From: Acanthochromis polyacanthus
Lineage: Eukaryota > Chordata > Actinopteri > Pomacentridae
Length of the DNA: 64,000 nt
Reading direction: 5' to 3'
Assembly: GCF_021347895.1 (NCBI RefSeq)
Contig: NC_067123.1
Location: 6,143,828 to 6,207,827 of the forward strand
Under the pieces are notes generated by a model. That model saw only the letters and a list, made by a program, of their open reading frames with translations. It was not told the DNA's origin and searched no databases. The first letter of the stretch is position 1. Each line of letters starts with the position of its first letter. Shown in pieces: positions 29,001-36,100 of this stretch. Both the position numbers and the translations under genes were made by a program.

Positions 29001-31231
29001 GGATTTGTTCAGTAAAGTTCAGGAGAAAAAAGGTTTTTTTTGTAACTTTAGCCTTTCAAACTCATCTCACAAGGGCAACCACTGACAGACATGACAAGAG
29101 GCCAAAGCCAGAGACTTTTTTAAAAATGTGAGACTCACCACTTAAAGAATCCTTGAATAATAATCTGTGGGAGAATTTCACATCGCCCAAAAAAAGCTGG
29201 TGGTGTGACCTTAAGAAAGTGATCTGCTGTGTAACTGCTGTGTTGTTGTGTAATTGTGTCCATGTAGGTGCAAAAACACTTTTTAAACTGTGTTTTAGGG
29301 CAAAGTCAACACATTTTTAAAGCAGTTTTTAAATCAGATTTGATTGGAATTCAAGTTTGCTAGCTAGTGTTACAGCAAGCGACTATAGCATAATATTATG
29401 AGCTTAGCACAAAGTTTACACAAATTTTATTATCAATAAAATCCACATTGCTGACAAAAAATATATCACTAATCACTAGCTAGTGAGTCTGTAAGCTAGT
29501 GCAGCATAACGTTACTATTCACTTAAAGTCAGAGCTAGCTTAGATGAATGTTATTAGCATTGACTGATAATGTTGATTTACATTCTACATTTTCTGACAT
29601 AAAAATATGATCAAATCATCAATCACCAGGGATGCTTAGCCGGTACTAGCTATGAATTTAAGCTAGCTAGGGAATGCTACAGTAAGCTAATGCAGCATAA
29701 AGTTATTAGAAGTCAGCTATATTTATTATCATTGACTGATATTATTGATTTACATTTATTTTGTGACATAAAAACATTGTCAAATCATCAATCACCAGGG
29801 ATGCTTAGCCTGTACTAGCTATAAATTCAAGCTAGCTAGGTAACGTTACCATAAGATAATGCAGTTTAACATAGTCAGCTATGTTTTTTTTATCATTTAT
29901 TTATATCATTGATCTACAGTCTACATTTTCTGACATAAAAATATTATCAAATCATCAATTACCAGGGATGCTTAGTCAGTACTAGCTATGAATTCAAGCT
30001 AGCTAGGTAACGCTACCGTACAATAATGCAGTTTAATAAACATCAGCTATGTTTTTTTATCATTTATTTATATTACTGATCTACATTCTACATTTTCTGA
30101 CATAAATATATATTGTCAAATCATCAATCACCAGGAATGCTTAGTCAGTACTAGCTATGAATTCAAGCTATCTAGCAAACCAACTCTACAGTAAGCTAAT
30201 GCAGCATAATGTTATTAGTTTAACATAGTCGGCTGTCTTTATTATCATTGATTGATATTTACATTCTAAATTTTTTTGACATAAAAATGTTGTGAAATCA
30301 TCAATAACTATATTAGCCTATATAGTTAGACTTTTAGACACATTTTTTATTACCATCTATGTTTAAATTTAAAGTGAAAAATACTGTCAAATAAGCAATC
30401 ACCAACACTTAGTTAATACATGCAGTTTTATGTCTTGAATTTACAGTTTTGGCTCAAACATTAAGATGGAGAACTGGTCCGGTTCAGCTTAAATAACTGC
30501 TAGATTAGGTACTGAATGGTGCATTTAAGTAGACCACAGACTAGCACACCTCGGGAGACCTGCACAGGAAGATCAAAGGAGGGCAACGAGGTTCAATTAA
30601 CAAGAGATATGACCACATGGCTCAGGGTTTGTTCCTGCAGTCAAACATTTTATGTGTTATTTGATGTGTCCATCAGGTCAGATCTATGATCTGAAACTGC
30701 TTCATGTGCTCAGCTCTGATGGAACAGCCTGTCTGCAGTCTCCCAGAAATCTCCTCAAAATAAATAAGTTTTATTGTACTTGAGAGTATGAAGGCCTCAT
30801 TGTGTCCTCCCTCACATGGCCAACAGCACATTTAAGCAGCAATCAGAGCAGCTCCGACCGCAAAATGCAGCCCAAGCCAACAGGAGCTGGCAGTTTCTGG
30901 AAAATGCTCCACTTTTGGAAAGGAAACACCGACAATTTACCAGACTCTGGAGGAGGAGGGGAAAAAACAGCATTTCCACTGAGTGTTCAGTAAAAGCGAG
31001 CCTGAGTTGAGCTGAAGGTAAAACTAAGCAGCATCGTGAGGATGGAGGGGAGGCTGATGGGTGACACCTACCTGCCAGGTATCTCTCCAGGGAGGGCGAG
31101 GAGCTCTGGTTCCAGCTGTAGCAGCAGAAGAAGAAGAGCCACACCAGGAAGGTGGCCAGAACCAGGGCCAGAACCCAGAGGAGCCGGGCCACGGCGGGGT
31201 TGGTGGCCGCCCAGGCCGTCAGGATGTCCAT
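7448..31231 (-). CDS. Spectraplakin (macf1 or dst), 5' part: four exons of a membrane-anchored N-terminal isoform
   Basis: Spectraplakins are giant cytolinkers joining actin, microtubules and membranes. Exons in order: 31072-31231 (ATG at 31231), 28517-28554, 19789-19944, 7448-7655. Junctions are GT-AG with matching phases (1, 0, 0, then 1 at the end), giving about 187 codons before the next exon. The last exon reads GDTLPWNLPKH, then VLDPAERAVIRIA, and ends in a split codon that would become D of the following ADERD. This is the conserved stretch just before the first calponin-homology domain in MACF1 and dystonin. The CH exons are not in the window and must lie left of position 1. Assignment: KH after NLP and RIA resemble dystonin; linkage to eif3e favours macf1 if my recollection of zebrafish macf1/eif3e linkage (chr 16/19) is right. 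Introns are about 2.5, 8.6 and 12.1 kb and full of repeats. Confidence 0.85.
7800..8960. repeat. Tandem repeat, about 250-265 bp unit, five copies
   Basis: Each unit contains TTGTTTGGTCTATAAAATGTCA, then AACTATAATTAGTTTTAATGC, then ACAGATGAAATAAGCTGCAA. Units start near 7823, 8089, 8360, 8606 and 8842. The last copy keeps GAAATGTCGATCAGTGTTTCC, a sequence I recognise from a dispersed fish repeat. Lies in the intron upstream of spectraplakin exon 4. Confidence 0.75.
8961..11700. other. AT-rich spectraplakin intron, no exon seen
   Basis: Mostly A/T-rich low-complexity sequence. A patch at 9380-9600 and another at 11180-11690 are more balanced but contain no splice-bounded open frame I can support. 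Confidence 0.5.
11704..11797. repeat. Two copies of a 47-bp direct repeat
   Basis: AGCTAGGGGGGTATGAATGG...GGATTAGTCT occurs twice in tandem, almost exactly; it adjoins the CAGTCTAAA array. Confidence 0.8.
11795..12262. repeat. Degenerate CAGTCTAAA(T/C) minisatellite
   Basis: About 9-10-bp units (CAGTCTAAAT, CAGTCTGAAA, CAGTCTAAAC, CAGTATAAAT) with nested longer repeats. The same motif recurs inside the Tc1 remnant at 16310-16690. Confidence 0.8.
12582..12960 (-). promoter_or_regulatory. Candidate alternative spectraplakin promoter and non-coding first exon
   Basis: A GC- and CpG-rich patch within otherwise AT-rich intron DNA. On the minus strand a strong donor AGC|GTGAGT ends a candidate exon at 12582. 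The ATGs I read in it (MVGL stop; MRAAC..., 15 codons) open only short frames, so it would be 5' UTR. Spliced to exon 4 (acceptor at 7656), translation would start at the ATG at 7652 and give a cytosolic isoform without the membrane segment. Inference from composition and one splice site. Confidence 0.4.
13025..14300. repeat. Satellite, about 130-190 bp unit, roughly eight copies
   Basis: Each unit starts ACTATAAAAAATATATCTGGGATC, continues with AAAAAAGTTGAGTTTAGACAAC and AAAATTATGTTCAACCAACAAACT, and ends ATGAAGTTCTTCTAAC. Units start near 13030, 13218, 13387, 13557, 13690, 13874, 14042 and 14244. Units two and three are almost identical, so there was recent local expansion. Confidence 0.85.
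14049..14090. repeat. (AT)n microsatellite inside the satellite
   Basis: About 20 AT dinucleotides where the other units have AAAAAATATATCTGGG. Confidence 0.9.
14301..15860. other. AT-rich intron, no exon seen
   Basis: Short ORFs only (for example 15057-15269 plus), without family resemblance. A poly-A run lies at 15801-15819. Confidence 0.5.
15866..17576 (-). mobile_element. Decayed Tc1-like transposon, split by a CAGTC-type array
   Basis: Left end AACAAAAGTTTACATC at about 15873; right end contains the inverted counterpart near 17556 (GGTTGTAAACTTCTGTTG). On the minus strand broken frames read FQQDNEPKHTS, WSPQSPDF and PTVKHGG, recognisable Tc1 transposase pieces with stops and frameshifts. 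The GGTGGTG/PTVKHGG block occurs twice (16236-16300 and 16701-16765), on either side of the array at 16310-16690, so part of the element was duplicated. Confidence 0.75.
16310..16690. repeat. CCAGTC(C/T)AAAA degenerate minisatellite
   Basis: Irregular units such as CCAGTCCAAAA, CAGTCTGAAACCAGT and AAACCAGTCC. Similar to the 11795-12262 array. Confidence 0.6.
17590..18085. promoter_or_regulatory. Candidate conserved non-coding element
   Basis: About 500 bp of non-repetitive, GC-balanced sequence in an AT-rich intron, with no open frame bounded by splice sites. It contains an octamer-like ATGCAAAT at about 17635 and several homeobox-type ATTA/TAAT sites. Conservation cannot be judged from one sequence. 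Confidence 0.3.
18090..19780. other. AT-rich intron, no exon seen
   Basis: Poly-A/T-rich low-complexity sequence without recognisable elements. Confidence 0.5.
19789..19944 (-). CDS. Spectraplakin exon 3: 52-codon basic linker
   Basis: Acceptor TTTCAG, donor GTAAAG, open in phase 0 for 52 codons: begins RKKKPKEKAV and contains VRKRKRRPLKAA. The composition (Lys/Arg/Glu/Pro) suggests a disordered basic linker between the membrane segment and the actin-binding domain. KRKRRPL is echoed as KPKRRPL in the next exon, so the two may derive from an old exon duplication. Codon use and GC content stand out from the AT-rich intron. Confidence 0.7.
19950..21980. other. AT-rich intron, no exon seen
   Basis: Repeated phrases such as TTTCACAAATATTTC with TCTTTTATTTAAT (20670-21200) suggest an old, blurred tandem array. 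No exon. Confidence 0.4.
21984..22946 (-). mobile_element. 5'-truncated RTE-like LINE, 3' third of the reverse-transcriptase ORF
   Basis: Minus-strand frame 22018-22779 reads FADDIVICSES (reverse-transcriptase catalytic box), then YLGSTVQSNGEC and a C-terminal RRPRGRPKRR. Upstream in the same frame are HQGSALSPFLFAMVMDRMTDEV and a TGA at 22798-22800, where the family normally has Arg, as expected of CpG decay of CGA. The 3' end is GGCGACCCCTGAAGGGAAAA followed by an AAG-rich tail, typical of fish RTE-type LINEs. 5' truncation near 22946 fits incomplete reverse transcription. Dead copy. Confidence 0.85.
22950..23445. other. GC-balanced intron patch, no gene assigned
   Basis: Short frames on both strands (23056-23307 plus, 23138-23344 minus) without family resemblance. 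It could hold an unrecognised exon or regulatory element of the spectraplakin gene. Confidence 0.3.
23450..23801. mobile_element. Tc1-type MITE
   Basis: Ends CACTACTGTTCAAAGGTTTG and (inverted) CGCTACCATTAAAAAATTTA match the widespread fish terminus CACTACCGTTCAAAAGTTTGG. TA flanks both ends (23448-23449 and 23802-23803). 352 bp, non-coding. Confidence 0.75.
23805..23985. repeat. AGTTAAAGTTGCT minisatellite (short array)
   Basis: Units of about 20-28 bp, consensus AGTTAAAGTTGCTCTAAATG / AGTTAAAGTTGCTTCAAAATG. It starts directly at the MITE end. Same family as 31990-32705. Confidence 0.85.
24050..24690. mobile_element. Decayed DNA-transposon-derived repeat
   Basis: Contains CACTGTTCCATGTTTCTCTG, GTGGATAATGTGTCTCACGG and GGGGGGCAGATACTTTTTCC, recognisable from a common fish repeat whose ends read GGGGGCAAATACTTTTTCAC; probably Tc1/mariner-like. 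Internal GGGGGCAATTACTTTTCCAC suggests two copies merged. Non-coding. Confidence 0.5.
25140..26345. repeat. Two remnants of one dispersed teleost repeat
   Basis: 25185-25265 (AGAGGATGAATCCTGGAAGC...CAACGCCACCATGGTGGTCA) and 26262-26335 (CTCAGGATGAAGTGTGATAA...CTAGCACCACCATCAGGTCA) resemble each other and a repeat I know from many fish introns. The DNA between them shows nothing else. Confidence 0.45.
26630..27560. repeat. About 95-bp imperfect direct repeat, two copies
   Basis: Both copies carry AAATTTGAATAGTAATTTACA-like sequence ending in AAACATTTAACACAACT: 26640-26735 and 27455-27552. The rest is intron without exons. Confidence 0.5.
28517..28554 (-). CDS. Spectraplakin exon 2: 38-nt mini-exon
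   Basis: Flanked by TCACAG and GTGAGA. Joined to the split G of exon 1 it reads VMAKDSKSKAPTQ, a basic linker after the membrane segment. It has no domain and is supported only by splice sites and phase (enters at phase 1, leaves at phase 0), which fit the neighbours exactly. Confidence 0.65.
28740..30540. repeat. Segmental duplication copy 1 (matches 33615-34160), holding a satellite
   Basis: 28915-29340 and 30405-30540 match 33615-34000 and 34010-34160 in eif3e intron 12 in the same orientation (shared phrases: CTCGTCTCACAAGG-like, AAGAATCCTTGAATAA, GCTGGTGGT.CGACCTTAA, ACAGTTTTGGCTC). The parts join directly in the eif3e copy, but here 1.06 kb of satellite lies between them. 28760-28900 also recurs at 30670-30800. 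Confidence 0.75.
29345..30400. repeat. Satellite, about 170 bp unit, five to six copies
   Basis: Units carry AAATCATCAATCACCAGGGATGCTTAG, GTACTAGCTATGAATTCAAGC, TAAGCTAATGCAGCATAA and ACATTTTCTGACATAAAAATAT, starting near 29612, 29783, 29949, 30118 and 30296. Lies in spectraplakin intron 1. Confidence 0.85.
31072..31231 (-). CDS. Spectraplakin exon 1: transmembrane N-terminal start exon
   Basis: ATG at 31231 in a good context (CTCGGCATGG), 53 codons plus one base, donor GTAGGT. Residues 15-38 are a strongly hydrophobic segment (LLWVLALVLATFLVWLFFF) followed by CC, after a short uncharged head, as expected for a signal-anchor. Mammalian dystonin isoform 2 also begins with a transmembrane exon ending in FFCC, so membrane targeting (ER/nuclear envelope in that isoform) is a reasonable inference. 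The GC-rich flank 31232-31720 is a likely 5' UTR/promoter but I see no TATA box. Confidence 0.75.
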
Positions 31232-31989
31232 GCCGAGCTGAGCCGTCGTCCTCGGTGCGACTCCGGCTCATGAATGGGGCTGCAGCGGGCCGGTGTGGTC
31301 CTCTCAGGGCAGCCACAGCGCCTACAGCAGCAGGAAGGAGAAGAAGCAGCCAGAGCAACCACAGATGGATACCAGCTGTTCCAGACGGAGCTCGGCCCAC
31401 GTCAGCTCTCGGTGTGTTTGTGCTTTTCTGCTGTGTCTGTTGTGTTTTACTGGGTCCTGGAAAAGCCAGTGTGTGCTTTAGGGAAACATTTCAGAGGAGT
31501 GGCTACGAGTTACAGCGGCGAGCTCAACCGTCAGCCACTCCCAGGAGGAACATCAGGAGGAATCCTCGTACGGACGAAGTGACGGCAGAGACTCAGAAAT
31601 GCACCTGGGGCAGTTTCCCCTCGACGACCTGGACACCTGCCAGCGCCGACTTGTGCAATGACAAGGCTGTCATTCTCTTGAAATCCATTTTAGAAAACAC
31701 CCGGCTACACATTCACGTCGCAGATTAAAATGCCGCAAAAAACTATTCACCCAGCCGGTTCCCTGGAGCACACATTCACACTCAGCAAACATTACAGAGG
31801 ATCTGCTCGGTGCTAAACAGGCATTAAGTCTTTAGAATCCAGGTGTGGTGAAACATTAACTCACAGGAGCAAAAACTAACATCTCCACCTGACGGGATTA
31901 CAACAAACAAACAAACAAACGCAGGAGGTGTGATGAGAATAATCCTGAGTCCAAATATACACGCAAGTTCCTCTAAACGGGGTTTAGTT

Positions 31990-32705
31990 GTTCTGGATTC
32001 ATTAAAGTTGGTCTAGGTTAAAGTTGCTCAAAAACGAGTTAAAGTTGCTCTACTTTAGATAAAGTTGCTCTATATTATCTGAAGTTGCTCAACAATTAAA
32101 GTTGCTCAAGAATTAGTTAAAGTTGCTTTAAATATGTTAAAGCTGATGTTATTAAAGTTGCTCTTCATTAAAGTTGCTCTAAATGAGATGAAGTTGTTCT
32201 CATTAAAGTTGGTCTAGGTTAAAGTTGCTCCATATTAGCTGAAGTTGCTCAAATATGAATTAAAGTTGCTCAGAAACGACTTAAAATTGCTCTGAATTAG
32301 TTAAAGTTGCTCCATATTATTTAAAGTATCTCAAAAACGAGTTCAAGTTGTTCTACATTAAAATTGCTCCATGTTAGTTACAGTTGCTCAAAAGTGAATT
32401 AAAGTTGCTCTATAATGAAGTTGCTCTAAATGTGTGAAAGTTGCTCTGTATTGAAGTTGCTCTAAGTGAATTAAAGTTGCTCTATATTAGTTAGTCACTC
32501 AAAAGTGAATTAAAGTTGCTCTAGATTACAAAAAGTTGTTCTAAATGAGTTAAAGTTGCTGTTATTAAATTTGCTCTAAATGAGTTAAAGTTGCTCTAAA
32601 TGAGTTAAAGTTGTTATTAAAGTTGCTCTATATTAAAGTTGCTCTAAAGTGAATTAAAGTTGCTGTACATTAGATAAAGTTGCTCTAAATGAGTGAAAGT
32701 TGCTG
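31990..32705. repeat. AGTTAAAGTTGCTCTAAATG minisatellite (long array)
   Basis: About 700 bp of 20-28-bp units between eif3e and the spectraplakin membrane-isoform start. Same family as 23805-23985. Ends at 32705 next to a Tc1-MITE terminus. Confidence 0.9.
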
Positions 32706-32721
32706 ATTATCAGTTAGAGAC

Positions 32722-32756
32722 ATTCCTAAATGGCCCCAGACTTCTGAACGGTGCGG
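32722..32756. mobile_element. Solo terminus of the Tc1-type MITE
   Basis: GACATTCCTAAATGGCCCCAGACTTCTGAACGGT is the right end, in the same orientation, of the MITE family at 23450-23801 (inverted: ACCGTTCAGAAGTCTGGGG). No matching left end was found nearby. Confidence 0.6.
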
Positions 32757-33094
32757 CATCTCCACGACAGATGTTTTCTTTTTTATTAACAGAACCTTCT
32801 TGTCTGGTTGCAGAAAAATCCAACTTCAAAATGTTTTTTTCAGTTTCATTCATTTCTCACTTCCAACATGCAGGAAACAAAAATGAACCAACTCTGCCAT
32901 CTAGTGGCCACAAGAAGAACAAACAAACCTCTTTAGAGTGTGCAACAAACATTTAATGTAAAGTAATGACAGCTTGCATCAGTAAGCCTGGATAAATAAG
33001 TTAAAAATCTAAGGATCAGTTTTTAACAGCTTACGATGTCGTCAGTGATTCCTCGAGTTGTTTCGTCGAGCGCTGCTGCAGCTCTCAGATGGCG

Positions 33095-33100
33095 TTTATT
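33095..33100 (-). terminator. eif3e polyadenylation signal AATAAA
   Basis: On the minus strand AATAAA lies about 97 nt after the eif3e stop codon (33197-33199). It is the first canonical signal downstream and would give a short 3' UTR of roughly 110-130 nt. Confidence 0.6.
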
Positions 33101-33196
33101 TTAAAACTAGGAGTTTATGATGATGTGGGATAAATTGATGAATCCATAAATGCAGTAAAAAGCCTAAATAATATCCCAGGAGTCGTCTGCATCCCG

Positions 33197-36100
33197 TCAG
33201 TAGAAGCCAGAGTCCTGAGCAGCCCAGTTTGGAGTCTGAGATAAATAAAAAGAAAACAACAGCAAAGAGAAAAAAAAATACTGAAGCGATTTGTTCCAAA
33301 TTAGAAATCCTCAAACTGAAAACATCTGCCAGCTGCTCTCAGAAAAAAAAACAGGCTCTGATAAAATTATGAACGCTCAATTTCACATTTTTTGCTTTTT
33401 AAATGATTAAAATCATATTAGTCTTTGTGTGCAAATAAACTCATTAAGCACAAAAAACTCCAAACAAGATGATTCTGTTCTGGGTAGGGCTCCAAAAAAT
33501 GCATAAAACTAAATAAAAATGTAAATGGAGAAGAAAATTGTGGCCATAAATACACTAAATTTAGGTGAAAGATAAGAAATGATCCAAAATGTTGGTTTTT
33601 CCTGCACATATGTCGATGGTCTGTAACTGCAAACGTAAACATTTATCACAGCAAAATGTTTAATTTGAACCAATATCAAGAACTGACCGTTTTTGAAGAT
33701 TCTTCCAACAAAAAACAGAAGAAAAAAGGTTCGGTTTTATGTAGCTTGCTTTGAATTTAACCACTTTAGCCTTTTAAACTCGTCTCACAAGGACAGAGAC
33801 AGACAGACGAGAGGCCAGAGACTTTATAAAAGGTGAGACTCAACACTTCAAGAATCCTTGAATAAAAATCTATGGAGTCATTTTACATGGACCAAAGAAC
33901 GCTGGTGGTACGACCTTAAAAATGCTCTGCTTTGTCACTGCTGAAGGTGGCGTCGTGTCAAAACAGTTTTCAAACCAGATTTCAGGGAAAAGTCACCAAG
34001 TTTTTCTTCCATAAGATCTGACCACTGGGTCAACACATGCAGCTTTTACGTCTTGAACTGACAGTTTTGGCTCTTTTATTAAGATGGAGGACTGGTCTGC
34101 TTAGCCTTAAATACCTAAGAACAGCTGTTGGAAGTTGTCCTTTTGAATGGTAAATTCAAAGCAAGGCAGTTTGAGGTTTTTCTGCTGGTCTTCAATAAAA
34201 TAAGTCATTAAAAGTGATCAATATTTAGCAATGTCACTAGAAATTAAACATTTCATCATGATGAGACTTTTCAAAAACGGTGCGCAGCCCAAAGCTAGCT
34301 AACAAAGCGTCTATAGCCGGTACATGTTGGTATCGTTTGGCTACCCAACACTGCATCAACATGAACAGCTGTGCTCATCAGTTCTGGCAGAATTAGTAAA
34401 ATACGTTAGCCTAGCCGCGCTACACCCATGTTCTGAAGGCACAAGGGTCTAGGGAAGCTCGACAGGGAGGGAGGCGGGCTAAAAGGTTGTCTATCAAATC
34501 CCTCTGCAGCAATTGGGTAGGTATACAACCAATCAACGCAACGAATAGGCTGACGTAGTTCCTAGAGGATTGTGGCTAAGTCCCGTTAGCTTCCCAACCA
34601 GCGGAGCCAACTGGTATATTAAGGATTTGCCATATCCCGTCGGCATAAGTCCAAATACGTCTTTCTTCTCAATGAAACACTTCAGTGCCGTCCTTTGTTT
34701 ATCTTTCAAGTTGAATTTTAGCTTCAAATCTTTAAGGGCTGTGGCCAAAGCCGAGTCCAAAGATAACTGTTTATTGTGCGCCGGTTGTTTCTGTCAGAAT
34801 CGTCACGCCTCTGTCGTCACTTCGTTACGCCCGCCTTCTGACTCTACACTTCATGCTGATTGGTCCGGCCAGTTTTAGGAGAATCCAGCCTTGAGCCTTA
34901 TGGAGGGTAACTAGACCCACCCTGGCAGAGAATTAAATTCATTGCCGTGGGTTGTCTAGCGCGGCTAGGCTAAAAATACGTAACATTCTTTAATGAATAT
35001 ATGAATGATCAGAGCGAATACAACTGTGTGACAATAAACAACTTTAACCCTCAATCAAAGAAAAATCTTCCACGATCTAATGTATTTTCTTAAAAAAAAA
35101 AGAACAATATTCCACATATTCTGCCAGGGTATGCAAACTTATGAGCACAGCTGCAGCCTTTAAGACAAGATAAACTTTATTAATATTACTGAGGACATTT
35201 ACCATTTAGTTCTATTCTGCATAAAATGATGAGAGAAAAATGTCACAGCTGGACTAACCGTCACTATGGTGACCAGTAGTGACAGTTTTTAGCCGAACAA
35301 CCAAAAAGAAACCCATAAAACAAGAGACAGAAGTCTTGCATTAATGTATTTGTCCCTGAATAACAAACAGACTAAAAAGGTGAACCGTTAACCTTCCTCT
35401 ACAAAGTTCAGCCCTCTGTTTACCTCGTTCCTGTTGCTATGGGCGACCCTCTTCTCAATGTTCATCGCCAGCATCTGGCTGCGGAACGACAGGCTCTTGG
35501 TTTTCTCGATCACCTGCTGGTACGGCGACACGGCGTTGTTTCCCATCACGACGTGACCCTGGAAAAAACAAAGTCACACAATTAAAACGTTTCCCTGCAC
35601 CGCCTGTTTGATCCAGACAGGTCCTCTGTGATGCTTCCTGCTAATACAGTCACTGACCTGTTCCTGCTCAAATTAGCAGTCAGAGCTTTTTAAAATAAAA
35701 AAAATAAAAAAAGGCTCAGCTCACGTTGAAACTCACCAGTTTGGAGACGCTCACATGGATTCTGCAGTTATTTAATGAATTCAGAGGCAACAAACTAAAC
35801 TTCAGCTCCTGTTAATGTTTTGTTAAAATCTAATTACTGGTTGGTCTCAATGAACTGTTTTTAATGCAGGTAAAGTTTATTTTATGGTTGTTTCATTTTG
35901 ATAAAGATGTGAATTTGTAGCACAAAGTAAATCAGAAAGAGATTTAGTGACTTTTAGCAGCTTTTTACTCTTTAAAGTGATGTTTTTGGGTTGGTATTGG
36001 AGCTGAAATGTTGGAAAAGTCATTTCCAAAACTTGAAGCAGATTTGTTTAAAGTAACACAGAAACATTAGTGAGGTCTAAAATAGTCAAATTAGCATCAA

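Noticed and set aside
31036..31728. 230-aa plus-strand ORF over the GC-rich block
   Set aside because: Antisense to the spectraplakin start exon and its 5' flank; no family resemblance, and GC-rich DNA keeps frames open.
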